Positions 11,897 through 23,413 of a DNA stretch of 64,000 nt are shown here, piece by piece (the stretch's first letter is position 1; each line of letters opens with the position of its first letter). The position numbers and the translations under genes were made by a program. Under the pieces are notes generated by a model. The model was not told the origin of the DNA and searched no databases. It saw only the letters and a program-made list of their open reading frames with translations. The DNA is from Pezizomycotina sp. ARF18 (Eukaryota; Ascomycota). The stretch covers positions 124,001-188,000 of the forward strand of contig AZLU01000031.1 of assembly GCA_002224055.1 (NCBI GenBank), given 5' to 3'.

Positions 11897-12844
11897 TCTT
11901 TTACATATAGCATAGCGCTAACGACTCATACGCTTAATGATAATAATTATGATTCATTGTCCCCTCTAATACGACGAGTTTCTCCGTGTATATAAAACCA
12001 GAGATTTGATAGCACCAGGCGGAAACTTGCTTTACTAGAAAGAAATTTATTTAATTTCAAATCCTGACTTTAAGTAGGAGTGTCTGACTGGAAACTTTGT
12101 GTTATGAAGCAGGAGATAACTGGCATGCATAGCGGCTTTGTAGCACTTGATGGTTTCGCAATAGAAAGAGCGCCATACATTATTTTCAACTTCCGTTCCG
12201 TTACGTTGGATTGAACCATGCTGAGACTGAGATGCTCAAGATAAGTTCCTTATCGAGACTAAACTTGAACATGTCCTTAGAGGCAATCTCGCGAAACTGT
12301 TGATCGGAGAATCGCCCAGGGTGCTAGACTAGCTTCCCTCAGATAGAGACTTTAAAATATAGCTTCACATTTGGGCAATAGCAATAGCTAGCAACACCTA
12401 GATCCACGGAGAGCGTGATAACAACCTCTAGCGTAATTGATTCGCTCCAATAATCGCTAGTCCCAGAATCTCGATTCTAAAAAATCACCAGCTGTCGCTA
12501 TGAAGACGTTCATATTGAAGTTTGAAAGGTTTCATCCACAGCTCATCTCGATTCTCGGCCAATCCGAAGTATAGACTTGTAATTTGCGGCGCTCAGCCGG
12601 GATTAAGACCCGCTAGCCAGGTATAGTGATTCTTCACTCGCTAGTGCAAGCCTTCTTTGGCGAAATAGGCCGTGCCGCGCCAATTTTGTGGAAATTGTGG
12701 GCCGGCAACCGCGGGCAAAGTCAATTGTTAATTTAACGAATAAGGGGCAGGCTAAGGCAGATTCTGGATCCCAGATCAACGACCAGTTTCCCCTTTTTTG
12801 TTTGAAGAATCTGTAATAGAGCGTTATAATGGGATTTGGTAAGG

Positions 12845-12852
12845 TATATAAG
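12845..12852 (+). promoter_or_regulatory. TATA box of the cysteine-rich repeat gene
   Basis: GGTATATAAG about 90 bp upstream of the ATG at 12936, at the expected distance for a short 5' UTR. Confidence 0.55.
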
Positions 12853-12935
12853 AAGAAAATGCCGGTTTTTCTTGCATCGAAATTCGAGTTTTCCGAATGC
12901 GAATCTGTGGCATCATTACCTGAAAATCTGCAAAC

Positions 12936-14691
12936 ATGAGATCAGTTCAACAAATCCTATTAGCACTCGCTGTCACCTCAGCGGTGGAAGCTTCATTGAA
13001 GCACACCCATAAGCGGAACGCAAACGTCAATCACTACTACTCTAAGCCTCAGTGCGCGGCTGCTTGGACTAGCTGTTCGTCCTCGAAGCCATGCTGCGAC
13101 AATTCGTATATATGCGATCCGTATACGAGGACTTGCCGCCGGGGCAAAGGTGAGCGATGCTCTTCGTCGTCGGACTGTTGCTCAAACACGGTTTGCCAGC
13201 GTGGTTACTGCATGGCGCCGTCCAAGTCAACGAAATACTCGAGCCACTGTGTTCAGACGGGCTTCGGAACATGCAGGAGAACGGGGAATGTTGTGATAGC
13301 AAAGCGAAATGCAGCCGGGGAAATGCGCTGCCCCCGGAAGCAGAGCGGTTACAATCAGAACAATGGATCGAATCCGAAAGGATCCAGCGGCGGTTACAAC
13401 GGGAGAGCAATGGTAGCCGTAACGGCAAGGGCTATAATAATGATCAAGGGAGCGGTGTCGGAGGCACATCGGGCGGCGATAGCGGTACGTCTTCTTGGTG
13501 GTGGACAAGATCGTTTACTGGTTAATGCTGATTTAAATAGGCAATGGGAACGGCGGTGGAACTAATGGCGGCCATGGGACAGGAGATAACGATGGAACGG
13601 GAGGAAGTAACGGAAGCGCAGGGAATAATTCTGGAACCGGGACGGGCGTAACAGGACAGGCGACGGAAGCGGCAGTGGCGATGGGTCAGGCACGGGCACG
13701 GGCACAGGAACCGGCACTGGCTCTGGAGACACGGCGGTAGCGGCGACGGTGCTGGGTCTAGTTCTGGGACAGGAGACGGCTCTGGAACTGGGACTGGGAC
13801 TGGGACTGGGACTGGGACTGGGACTGGAAGCAGTGGTGATGGTTCAGGGACGGACGGGAACCGGCGACAGTTCTTCGTTTGGAACTGGCTCTACCACATG
13901 CGTCGCGACTGGCTCCACGACCCAGACGTGCGCTCTCGATAGTGACTGTTGCGATTCCACTTCGGGCGCAAAATGCACCAAGGGACAGTGCGCCATCCCT
14001 CCATCTTGCATCGCCACTAACTCCAAGACATATTCCGTGTCCACAGATTGCTGTGACTATCCTAGCGCGAGCTGTAGCAAAGGCACGTACCGCAAAGTCT
14101 GCGTCCAGACTAACTCGCTCACTCAAGCCTGCTCAGTCGCGTCTGACTGCTGTGATGCTCGCGCGAGCTGCCAAGGTGGCAAATGCACGATTCCGTGTGT
14201 TCCATCCTCGCCAGCTACGACGACATTGACTTGCAGGAACAATTCGGATTGCTGCGATAGTGCGTCGGGAGCCGTCTGTGATTCCGATACGGGCGTCTGC
14301 TCTGTACCTGCTCCGACGTGCCCGGGCGGATGGAACGGCACACCTGGTAACTGCTGCCTCCGGACTGAGTCATGGTTCATTCCTGGGAACACAATTACCG
14401 GCGAAAAACCATCTCAAGGCTGCGCTTCCGATGATGATTGTTGTGATCAAGACACCGGTTCGGTTTGTCAGATGAAGGATGACGTGGGATTCGGCGTGTG
14501 CTGCCTCCCGGACGGCTCGATCTCACCAGATTTCATGAACGTTTGGCTGTGTTGCTCACGTACCGCGATGGGTTTACAAGGGTCAATACCTGTAAGTGCT
14601 ACTTTCTCTTTTCCATGGCTTCATTCTTCAGACATACCGGGGCCATTTACTAATACCTGTCGGTAAATTTACAGGCATTCCGCACAACTGA
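12936..14691 (+). CDS. Secreted knottin-like CC-repeat protein with low-complexity linker
   Basis: Begins with a signal peptide (RSVQQILLALAVTSAVEAS) and a KR site, then N-terminal cysteine modules of the form C-x(5-6)-CC-x(4-6)-C-x(3)-G-x-C (for example CSSSKPCCDNSYIC and CSSSSDCCSNTVCQRGYC). A Gly/Asn/Thr/Ser-rich linker follows (about 13380-13890, including a GGGACT hexanucleotide run), then at least four more modules (CALDSDCCDSTSGAKC, CSVASDCCDARASC, CRNNSDCCDSASGAVC, CASDDDCCDQDTGSVC). Two introns fit: 13485-13540 (GTACGT...AATAG) and 14592-14674 (GTAAGT...TACAG), the second joining to a short last exon ending CIPHN. About 560 residues expected. The reading frame as given is interrupted several times. 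Likely an extracellular or wall-associated protein; function unknown, the disulfide pattern is knottin-like by motif only. Confidence 0.7.
13784..13827 (+). repeat. GGGACT hexanucleotide run
   Basis: About seven units, mostly exact, within the linker of the cysteine-rich gene; in the frame used by the flanking modules it encodes alternating Gly-Thr. The preceding sequence (13690-13780) is a diverged version of the same Gly/Thr/Ser codons. Confidence 0.9.
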
Positions 14692-17582
14692 AAAACATGT
14701 TCAACACTTCCAAACATCGGCTATCGCGAACACGAAAATTGCTGAACGGTAAAGCAATCTAATAACACTTGTATAAATAGAATGTGCATTAAATTTGTAA
14801 TAGTGATAAAATAGAAAAGTGATACTTATCTATTGTCAGCAATGGTTCCATTGGAAGTGTAATTTAAAAAGGCTTGGGAAGTCCACAGCTCGGGATATCC
14901 CCCAACATAGATACAATTTCAGGTTCCTGATTACTTACAAATTTTATTCCTCATAAATCACCAGTGCAGTAGCATTCGCTTTATACCCATGTTAACCGGT
15001 TTCTTTAGGGCTGGAATACCCCTGAGATTGTAGAATAAGCCTCAGACTATCGGAATAAATCATAAATTATTCTTGTATGACTTATATATATCAGGCCATA
15101 GAATGGTGAAATACACCCTCTTGCCTTTGTAGTTCCTCGCTAAATTGAAGTTCCACGCCTTGAAATATCCGAGAACCCAGATAAATTTGAGCTTTATGGC
15201 TCGAAGTTTACCCAAAAGCGCAAGTGGTTATGTGAAATGTCACATGAATAGGACTAGCCGCCGTAGCTGTCATGAAACGGATCCTCAGCGGTCTGTTAAC
15301 GGGGCGAAATTTACCTGTCAGTTGATTTGATCGATGAAATATATGAGGTATATTCTAATCGCTCATGGGAAGTGTTTTCTGAAGTTCGACTTTCCTATTA
15401 TCGAAGACTTTTTTGCGCAGCCGGCGACTAATACGGTTGTTCCTGATTATTCTACCACCGTGACGTAGCGAGAACCATTCTTTTACCTAGCCAGGTACCA
15501 TGCATTTCCCACAGTACCTCCGGACGAGAAAAACCTCACGTACTGTCTGCTAGATCTACTGTTCTTACCTCGCTTCGTCGTGATAGCGTTCGTCGTGCCG
15601 TCTTAGATTCGGTGACTCGTAAATAAAACCAAGCTCTCGGAGCGCTTTCAATCCAGGTAATATCGTCTTTCGACAGTGGATCCCTAGTGGATCCTCTAAT
15701 ATCCTTCGGCGAATCCAGGTTGAAATGTAACATGTAATTATATCACCCTATGATTTCTAAGTTAATTGAACAGAACAAAAGCTTATGAAAGAACGCAAGG
15801 CGTCAAAAGCATATGTCCCTGTTTGGCAATTCAAAGCAATCTCCCAGAGTCTCGATGTGCTTTCAATCGCCTTCGATGCCACTTTACCAGAATATGATCG
15901 AATAATTACAGTAAGCCACAAATAATAAAAACAGTATCTGCCGAGTGGGAAAAGACGGTATTAACATCCGCTCTCCAAGAGTCGCTCACAGCTCCTTCGG
16001 GAGACAGAATCCTTCCGTAAGGCTAAGCTAGGAGTGCGCTCGACTGCAAAATCCCGCGCTACGATTTATATCGAGTCAGAATGTTCAACTGGTTTACGTA
16101 CTCATCCGCGTGCGATTGATATACGAGAGAATACTGAGGGTTTAGGGCTTTCACTCGCGACTCGCAAGCGCATGAGATTGGATGGCGTTTCTTGGGGTTT
16201 GATAAAACAAAAGGCTAGGCTCCGACAAGTGGGTAAAAAAGCCGTTGCGGTTAGGTATTTCCGAATCGAGCTTTCTTATCTGGCCGGTATACTCCTCTCG
16301 GTATGATTTGCTCACAATCCCGCCGAAGCCCTAACTCCTTTTCCGTCCGTGGTTGGAAATTTCTGCGGTGGGGGAATACCGGTAGATGCGAATCATGCGA
16401 TTGATGGAACATGTCTCTCAACGGAAAACGATTGGGCAATCGCACTTATTAGCTGCTCACGTAGTAAAACGGCTTTTAATTCCTTCGCCGGCAGACTATA
16501 AGCCCTAACTGGCTTAACTTGGAATGGAATTCCTGCCGAAAGAAGCCCTAACACCTAACTGTATCGGCGTGCTTAGTATAATTTAGGCCGACAAATTTAA
16601 CGAAACATGGCGTGCATGGAAAAAGGCGTCATCCCTCGTGCTGGTTGCTTAGGCTAGGCGAGCGCCAGCTCGAAGGAAATGTTTCTCTTTATAACTCTTC
16701 CTACAATCGATCGATCTACTATTGTAACAAATTGAATAATGAAATCTCCGATACATAAACCAATTACAAAGACTTACGGTTCAGCGAAGGAACGGGCTTG
16801 AATGGCGTCTCGTATTGTCAAATTCTCAAGACTACAACCCGTTCGAGCAATCAGAATGCAAAACGACCTGCCGCTGCTCATATTGCGAATTATACCTACA
16901 TTGGCTGGCTGGTAACACGAGCTATCTTATTCTGGGCATAGACCAGCCAGATGATTTCCGCGAACGCTAGTTTTCAGCTCTAGCGTAAACGCAAAGCGAC
17001 GAAGAAGGTAAAAAATTTGATTTCCCATGATCTGCCGAAGGAGGTGGATTCTTTCAGCGAAACAACAAGCCAAAAAATCTTGTTCGCCAAAGGGTTCCCA
17101 CTGGCTATCATTGCTTGTTTATTCGTAGTATTCCGTGTAACTCGAACAGGTGGACTTTGTCCGTTCCGTAGAGATATCAAGCATTAACATTGATATGAGA
17201 GTCAAAGTAGGAACAGTACTACATACATAACAACGTTCATAAAATAGAAACTGTGGCAAATACACAAAGATATACAGGTGCATGGATGGCACTGCTAGGC
17301 GAATACTGTTCCCAGGACCAAATCCGAAGGGGTCTCAGTATGAGACCATTTAGAACGGAGCTACCCGTACAAAATAGAAAATCCCTTTACCGGGTGCTGG
17401 GGTTGTGGGGTGACAGTTATAATAAAATAGTAAGACTCGTATAAAAAGGTGCTTCGTTCCAGCCTTCTCGATTCACGAGACATAAAATCCAGAAACCGAG
17501 AAACAACGGACGGACCCACACTTTTCTTTTACTAACCTTACTAATTCTTCAATTCACATAGCTTCGAAGCTATACGACAACA
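14692..17582. other. Gene-poor stretch, 2.9 kb
   Basis: No supported gene. Small open frames at 15145-15330, 15536-15733 (-), 16034-16306 and 16980-17180 (-) have no recognisable content. AGCCCTAA-type octamers recur near 16138 (as reverse complement), 16327, 16500 and 16545. The last 120 bp hold C/T-rich leader sequence of the next gene. Confidence 0.5.
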
Positions 17583-18975
17583 ATGGCGGACATGTCGCTC
17601 CATGTAAGCCTGACGGTGATCAGGTAGAATACCTAGCCAAAGTAGGTTATTACATGCAGTTCATGACGGATTCCGACAAGACCGGCGTAGACCTCGCCTC
17701 TCATCTACTATCATTGCTCAAGGCCAACATATCTTCGACATACGCCGGCATGCCAGTCCTCGCCATTGTCACTGGAGCAAGCGGAACAACACACTGGATG
17801 CACCAGGAGCCGAAAGCATACTGAGCCTATTCCAGTACCTACCAGCGCATCTTCGCCAGGGTTTGCAGCACTATGGCTATTTTTCGCGGCGCTCTCTTTC
17901 ACAATGCTGACCCTACGATTCTATATCCGACATTTCCTGAGCGGTGGTTTGAAGAAGGATGATTTTGTCATATTGGTTGCCTGGATTCTTGGGGCGACGT
18001 ACACTATCTCCGACGCGGCTCTGATTTTCACGAACCGTAAGGCAACCCCAGAGTTACATAATGTTTCACTATAAAGCTCATACTAACTGTATCATCTAGA
18101 TACCGACCGCCACTCGTGGCAAGTCCGCGGCCTCGACATACGTCTGCACTGGAAAGCCGAGACTATCGCCTTACGCTCTTCTTCGTTGCCTCGGCTCTAT
18201 ACAAAACCGCTCTTATAATTTTCTACATGGAGCTCTCTCCGTCGAAGATTTATCGCCGGGCTGGATATGCCCTTTGTGGGATAGTATGGATTCACTGTCT
18301 GGTAGGCATGACATGGACCAATCTCTGGTGCCAACCATACGGTTACTGGAGTTCCTCCGCGGCGACACTGAAAAGTTACTGCGAACCCTACAACATGGCG
18401 AATGCCTACATGACATCCCTATTCGTTTGGGATTTACTGCTTGACCTCGCGGTGCTAGTTCTGCGATGACAGTTGTCCACGGACTGCAGCTCCGCCTGAA
18501 GGACAAGATCCTCGTGCACGCCTTGATGTGTCTAGGTAGCGCGGTCTGCATCTGCGCCGCGGGAAGGATATCGATGGTTTCCGGCTTCCTGAAGAGTAAC
18601 GATCAGACGAGGAAGAGCCTGCACATTTGCAGTTGGACATTGATCGAAGTGCACTTGGGAATTGCCTGCGCTACTGCTCCGATGCTGAGGCGCTGCTTTG
18701 TCGAAGTGTTCCCAATGCTTTCGGCTGCTTCATCGAAACTATCGAGGTCTGGAAAGAGTTCGAAGGCCACGATGTCAGCGGCATCGAGAGCGTCGTCCGG
18801 CCACAGGAAACCGAAGGGATTCAACGCGTTTTCTAATGCCCTGCGTAGTGGGTCGCCGTCGGATAGCACGACAGAAATGACCGCTGTCTCAGACCGAGAG
18901 GATGTTGATGGTAGGACTGGGGGATTACGACAACCGTCGGCAGCAGCCACGATGGGAGAGAGAAGAACCACGTGA
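17583..18975 (+). CDS. Fungal rhodopsin-domain integral membrane protein (copy 2)
   Basis: Starting at ATG 17583 (one G missing near 17594 restores MADMVAPCKPDGDQ), an extracellular-type N-terminus of about 80 residues is followed by helix 1 (ALWLFFAALSFTMLTLRFYI), the GGLKKDDFVILVAWILGA turn and helix 2, TLFFVASALYKTALIIFYME, a GIVWIHCLVGMTWTNLWCQP helix with the conserved Cys, SLFVWDLLLDLAVLVLP and HALMCLGSAVCICAAGRISM. The polar tail is rich in Ser/Lys. The intron 18037-18099 (GTAAGG..CTAAC..CTAG) joins FTN to HTDRHSW in frame. The helix-5 break at 18468 is one C short of CCG. Order and spacing match the Pth11-like/rhodopsin-domain family; a plasma-membrane sensing role is inference. The 3' end lies 590 bp upstream of another membrane-protein gene on the same strand. 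Confidence 0.8.
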
Positions 18976-19563
18976 AAGAAGGGCCAATGGTGACAACGAC
19001 CGTGACAGTGACTGAGGAGGTGGTATAGGCTTCGATACTGCCATCAATATATGGGATGGCGATTGCACGATTGTACAATTGTACGATGATACTTGCTTAA
19101 TTGACAACTTGCCATTTACTTCATTAATCTCTCCTTCCTTGATTTCATACCTGTACATACTTGGTTACCCTTACAGATTAATCTTATAGCTACATATACC
19201 CCGTATCCCGAGTCTGCACTATCCAATAATCGCTTCTAGCAGATTTAATCTCTAATGCATCCTTGAAATATACCCGAACAATCGCGATCATCTTGGTGTA
19301 TTCGCAAGCACATCGTGATATCATTAACATAAGCGCCGTAGCGCCGTTCAAGCGAGTAAGGATAGCGGGGCTTACAGCAAGTAGCAACCTTAATAGTCAC
19401 GACGGTGATTTTATGATCGGTGGTGACCGGACACTGCTAGAAAGTATATATAATCATGTTTCGACCCAGGCCTTCCTAAACCGATATTAATCGCTTACTT
19501 GGCCATTATTTATTTCCGTTGTTTTGTTCCTTCGTCTCTTAGACTTTGTCCTTTCTTTTCACG
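18976..19563. other. Intergenic between two plus-strand genes
   Basis: Contains a 12-bp perfect palindrome GTACAATTGTAC (19073-19084) and C/T-rich leader sequence (19500-19560) ahead of the next gene. No gene seen. Confidence 0.5.
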
Positions 19564-20506
19564 ATGCATACAGTAGATCTCGCTCCTCATCATCGCCACT
19601 TTAAGCCTTCAAGCTCTCGCCAAGTCCCAAGATCGAGATGCCAATACAAGCTTCCTCTATGAACATCTCGCCTTACGGTATTGCAGCCCTTATCCTAACC
19701 GCCGGGCTGCTGGATCATTACGAAGTCCTCGGGTTTTCAGTTTGGTCTAACCTGACTAACCGGCTCGTACAGCGTCTAGATAATCGAGCACCCGAATCCG
19801 TCCAACCAAACTGCGCCATCTGCCTCCCGGGCCCATCGGAGCTGGAGACACTAGGAGCAGCCACTTGCGTCGCTAGGGAACTTTGAAACGATGCCTACTA
19901 TCATCAGCGCCGCCCTTCCTACCCTTTTGCGTCGCGACGAGGCCGACGAGGCCAGAACCGAGTATACCTGCACTTTGGTCGAGAGGAGCACTGGCACGCA
20001 CAAAGTTGTCTGCCCCGCAGGCTTGCCGGTGGATACGCACTGTAAGCCCGATGAACTCTTGGGTTGCGTCGTCCGTTCGCTGCTCGATGAAGTTTTCGCC
20101 GGTATACCCTCCTCCCTTCGAAATGTTTCACTTCGCTAACTAACAATATCTCCGTAGGGATTCTCGTCTGGATCATCATCCTCGGCGTCTTCTTGCTCTT
20201 ACTCGCCGCCGCTGGTATCGGGTACCTCCTCTTCAAGCAGATCCGTGCGAACAGGGCCGCCGCTAACGCCATCGCCAACCCGGATACCGAAGTGAATACC
20301 CCACCGACACTGATACCGCTACCTTGGTCGATGTTGGAGAGGAGCCAGGCAATGAACAGCTTGTGAATAACGCTAGGGGACAGTCCGCCGCCAATGCCGA
20401 TGTGAGGACTATGATGGGGACCAATATTCCTGCACGCAGGCCCAGCTACAAGGGCGACCAAGGGAATGATGGCGGCGAAGATGAAAGCGAGGATGAGCGT
20501 GGCTGA
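19564..20506 (+). CDS. Putative type I single-pass membrane protein
   Basis: A leader in one frame (SLLIIATLSLQALAKSQDRD) is followed after a likely intron with branch site CTGACTAAC and acceptor TACAG (ending about 19770) by an ectodomain with paired cysteines (NCAICLPGP, YTCTLVERS, VVCPAGLPVDTHCKPDELLG). The intron 20102-20157 (GTATAC..CTAAC..CGTAG) is precise and joins EVFA to GILVWIIILGVFLLLL, the only transmembrane segment, which is followed by a KQIRANR stop-transfer and an acidic Gly/Asp/Glu tail ending EDESEDERG. One C lost near 20304 explains the tail frame switch. Family not recognised. Architecture suggests a surface protein with a cytoplasmic tail. The first exon boundaries are uncertain, the second half is solid. 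Confidence 0.6.
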
Positions 20507-21068
20507 GAGCGGGAGACTATTGAAATTCTGGCACAACATTGTTACGAGAGATTATAGGATGGAGTACTGCTTGCTCATTTCGATTCTGGATTCTTAAACT
20601 TCAGAGCTCTTCTTTTCTTGTCATATTGTTTTGTTTTTGGTAACGGTTTTCATGGGATGGTCAACGGAGTGTCATATTTTTGGAGAGTGGACGATGCAGC
20701 ATTGGCTTATGGCTTCGCGTTTCTCTTGTTTTTGGCTTTCAGTTTACATTGAAAAGGGAGTATAGCACTCAAGAATACAGGCAGGAATATCTGCAGCTTA
20801 GCTTTTAGGCTATAGCAATAATGTCTATTGCATAATGTATAACTACTAAACGTTCCTTGTCCTACTTATTGCATGGTCCACCGATCCGAAAAACAATACC
20901 TTATTGAATTTTATGTTGGGCGAAGTTACGAATAGCAGATATTTAGAGTTATCTAGTACCTGTGTGCCTACGGTACAGGCTAGATAGTAGGCTTTCGTCT
21001 TGGTGAGCGGCCATACACCGAGCTTGAGGTAGAAGGCGACGGCACTACTCCATATTGACTTGTTCTGT
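20507..21068. other. Intergenic left of the MITE
   Basis: 3' flank of the membrane protein gene; AT-rich, nothing supported. Confidence 0.5.
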
Positions 21069-21070
21069 TA

Positions 21071-21113
21071 CAGTCAGTTGACATAATTGTTGGGACACTT
21101 TCCTAAAACGGCA
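21071..21113 (+). repeat. Left terminal inverted repeat of the MITE
   Basis: Pairs with 21704-21746; one mismatch in 43 positions. Confidence 0.9.
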
Positions 21114-21703
21114 GTTTTCCCATACAAAAGTATGATTTTTGCACTTTTTCAATCAATAATAACGCAACAACGACTGGATAAAATTGGCTAAAACTTAAAT
21201 ATATTATAATATATATCGTAAACTAATACATATTAAAATTTTAAAAAATCCGTTAAAAGTTTATGACGTGATAATATTTAATATTTTATACATTTTTAAA
21301 AACACGTACTTCACGCACTTTTTATATGTAAAATACGCGAAATTGCACGAAAATCGTGCGATTTTTAAACTAGTTAAAATTTAAAATAATATATATAGCT
21401 TAATTTATGACGAATCTTTTTAAAATTTAAATATGTGTTAGATTAATATATAATCTATAATATATTTTAATTTTATAAGATTTTATTAAATATTGACGTT
21501 ATAATATAAGTTTAAAATAATATAGATTTTTTATATATAAAAATTTTAAAAAATAATATAAAATTTAATACTTGATAAAATTTTATAAATTTTAATATGT
21601 TATTATTATATATATAATAAACGTAAATTTTCAATTTTATAAAAATCGGATAATAATTGAGTGAGTTATCGATGATTTAAGATATTGTAGAACTTGAAGA
21701 AAT

Positions 21704-21746
21704 TGCCGTTTTAGGTAAGTGTCCCAACAATTATGTCAACTGACTG
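21704..21746 (-). repeat. Right terminal inverted repeat of the MITE
   Basis: Reverse complement of 21071-21113 with one mismatch. Confidence 0.9.
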
Positions 21747-21748
21747 TA

Positions 21749-23413
21749 ACCCATATTGAACAACGCATTTTCCGTAACTTCAATTTATGTCATGAACATG
21801 ACAGTGTACCTATTTTTGTCTCTTGCTAGTCTCTATCAACTATCTCAAAGTGCCACTAGTATCTCTGTATCTCGCTTCCTTTTGCCTTGATGTCTCTTTC
21901 CCTCGCTTCAATCTCTCAATAGCGCATCGTTTGAATAGGCGAATACTCATGTTTCGATTTCTGAGAGAAACACGAAGATCTGTGATGGAGATCTTGTTTT
22001 ATCCGAGGTAAATCTCGCCCAGAAGCTAATTCTGGGCTGTGGGGATTTCTCGCGAAACTTTTTGACAAACTAAATTTATAATTATTCGTGGCTGCAGATG
22101 TTTTGCTCTCGTTAAGATGTTTGGAAATCATGTCTGGACAGCACCGATGCAAAATAACTTGAAACGATGAAACGATGTTTATGAGTTTCCTTGCCTAGGG
22201 TGATGACAATTATAGATAGCAATGGCTCAAAATGTCAGCGCAGAATATCGGATACCATCTATCTATAGATTTTTATCGAGGAGGATCATCGTTATTACGC
22301 TCCGCAGACTCCACGTTGGACGGAAGTTCCGGAGAGTACGCTTCGGAAATAGAACCTGTATCCCCCGCTAAGCTTTTTTGAAGGTCCGACTCGGGCCCGA
22401 AAGTTCATTTACCAGGGTTTACCCGTTCCTTGGGCCCCGAGAAAGTCACTGACGTGCACGTTTTTGTTCGAATCGAGTTTTCTGTGAGGTACAGGGCTGA
22501 CCGGGACCGCTTAAAGTCTAAGTCATTAAAACATCGTAGGAATTGGAAATCTGGTTTGGTTGGGTGGATGAGGATTTGCTTGGGAACAGTAGAAAAACGC
22601 TTTCGGACATCCGAGGGATGTCTAAGACTCCACTATAATTCGCTGGCTCTTTTTCTGGATGCTCGCATCTCTTATCCTGAGCCTCTAGAAGATGCCGACT
22701 TAACCGACTCTGCACAAATCTGAGTATATGATTCACTCTATTTCTCTCGTTTTTTATATTCACAAATTCAAAAGTGGGAAAAGCTTGCCGACTTTACCGA
22801 TCCTTGCGAGCTACTCGTCACTGATTCGCTGGATTTCGCTGCAATTGCCAATGTATTGGGTGGAAACGATACGCAATCAGGAAACCGGATGCTGGAAAAT
22901 AGGCATTTTTAATGTGTCCCAAGGAAAGCCCCCAACGGAATCGTAATTACAAAACAGTGTCGCAACGGAAAAAGGCTGCAATGTGCGGTGAAACTCTTTA
23001 AAGAGTTTTCACTGGCTGCGACTGTTACAGTTTGCAGGGTGGGGTCACGAGTCTGTGCTACCGAGAGTAATTGCCTGAGTGCCTACGTGAGCTGAACTAG
23101 GAGGAAGAGGAGGAGTTTAGAAGGACTTAAGAGGGAATATTCTGGCAATTCGTAACGAGACGCTGAGGATGTTCTGAGAATAAATATAGCTGCTCATGGA
23201 CATCATCCCCTCGGGTCTTATCTTCTTCCCATTAATCCCTATTTTATAAACCAAGGAATACCAAGATCAATATAAGATTCATAGGGCTGAATCAAATATC
23301 ACAAGACACATTAATTGGACCATCTAGACCACTATAACATATAACCTTATTTACTCACTCTTTATAAAGCTTATCACCACGCACATTGACTGTAACACTC
23401 ACACGACACCATC
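21749..23413. other. Intergenic between the MITE and the MFS gene
   Basis: No supported gene; a 97-codon frame at 22430-22723 has no recognisable feature. The right end carries the transporter promoter with CTTTATAAAG at about 23361. Confidence 0.5.
23360..23368 (+). promoter_or_regulatory. Probable TATA box of the MFS gene
   Basis: CTTTATAAA about 50 bp upstream of the ATG at 23414, followed by CACACGACACCATC leader sequence. The spacing is short, so transcription start would lie close to the ATG. Confidence 0.35.

Larger units (their letters stand above)
11727..12935. other. Intergenic, promoter side of the 12936 gene
   Basis: Contains an interrupted A run (11802-11831), a 20-bp tandem duplication at 11857-11896, and an AT-rich upstream region of the cysteine-rich gene. 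No gene seen. Confidence 0.55.
21071..21746. mobile_element. Non-autonomous Tc1/mariner-type DNA transposon (MITE), 676 bp
   Basis: Ends are inverted repeats of about 43 bp: the left end starts CAGTCAGTTGACATAATTGT and the right end is its reverse complement, with one mismatch in the first 43 bases (TTTCC against TTACC). Both ends abut TA (21069-21070 and 21747-21748), the target duplication of the Tc1/mariner superfamily. The interior is extremely AT-rich, has no open frame above background and no transposase motif, as expected of a MITE altered by RIP-like mutation. High end similarity with a decayed interior suggests selection on ends or a recent copy of an already decayed element. Confidence 0.9.

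Noticed and set aside
16130-16560. Interstitial telomere-like sequence from repeated CCCTAA
   Set aside because: Copies are single, spaced 45-190 bp apart, and in mixed orientation; no tandem run.
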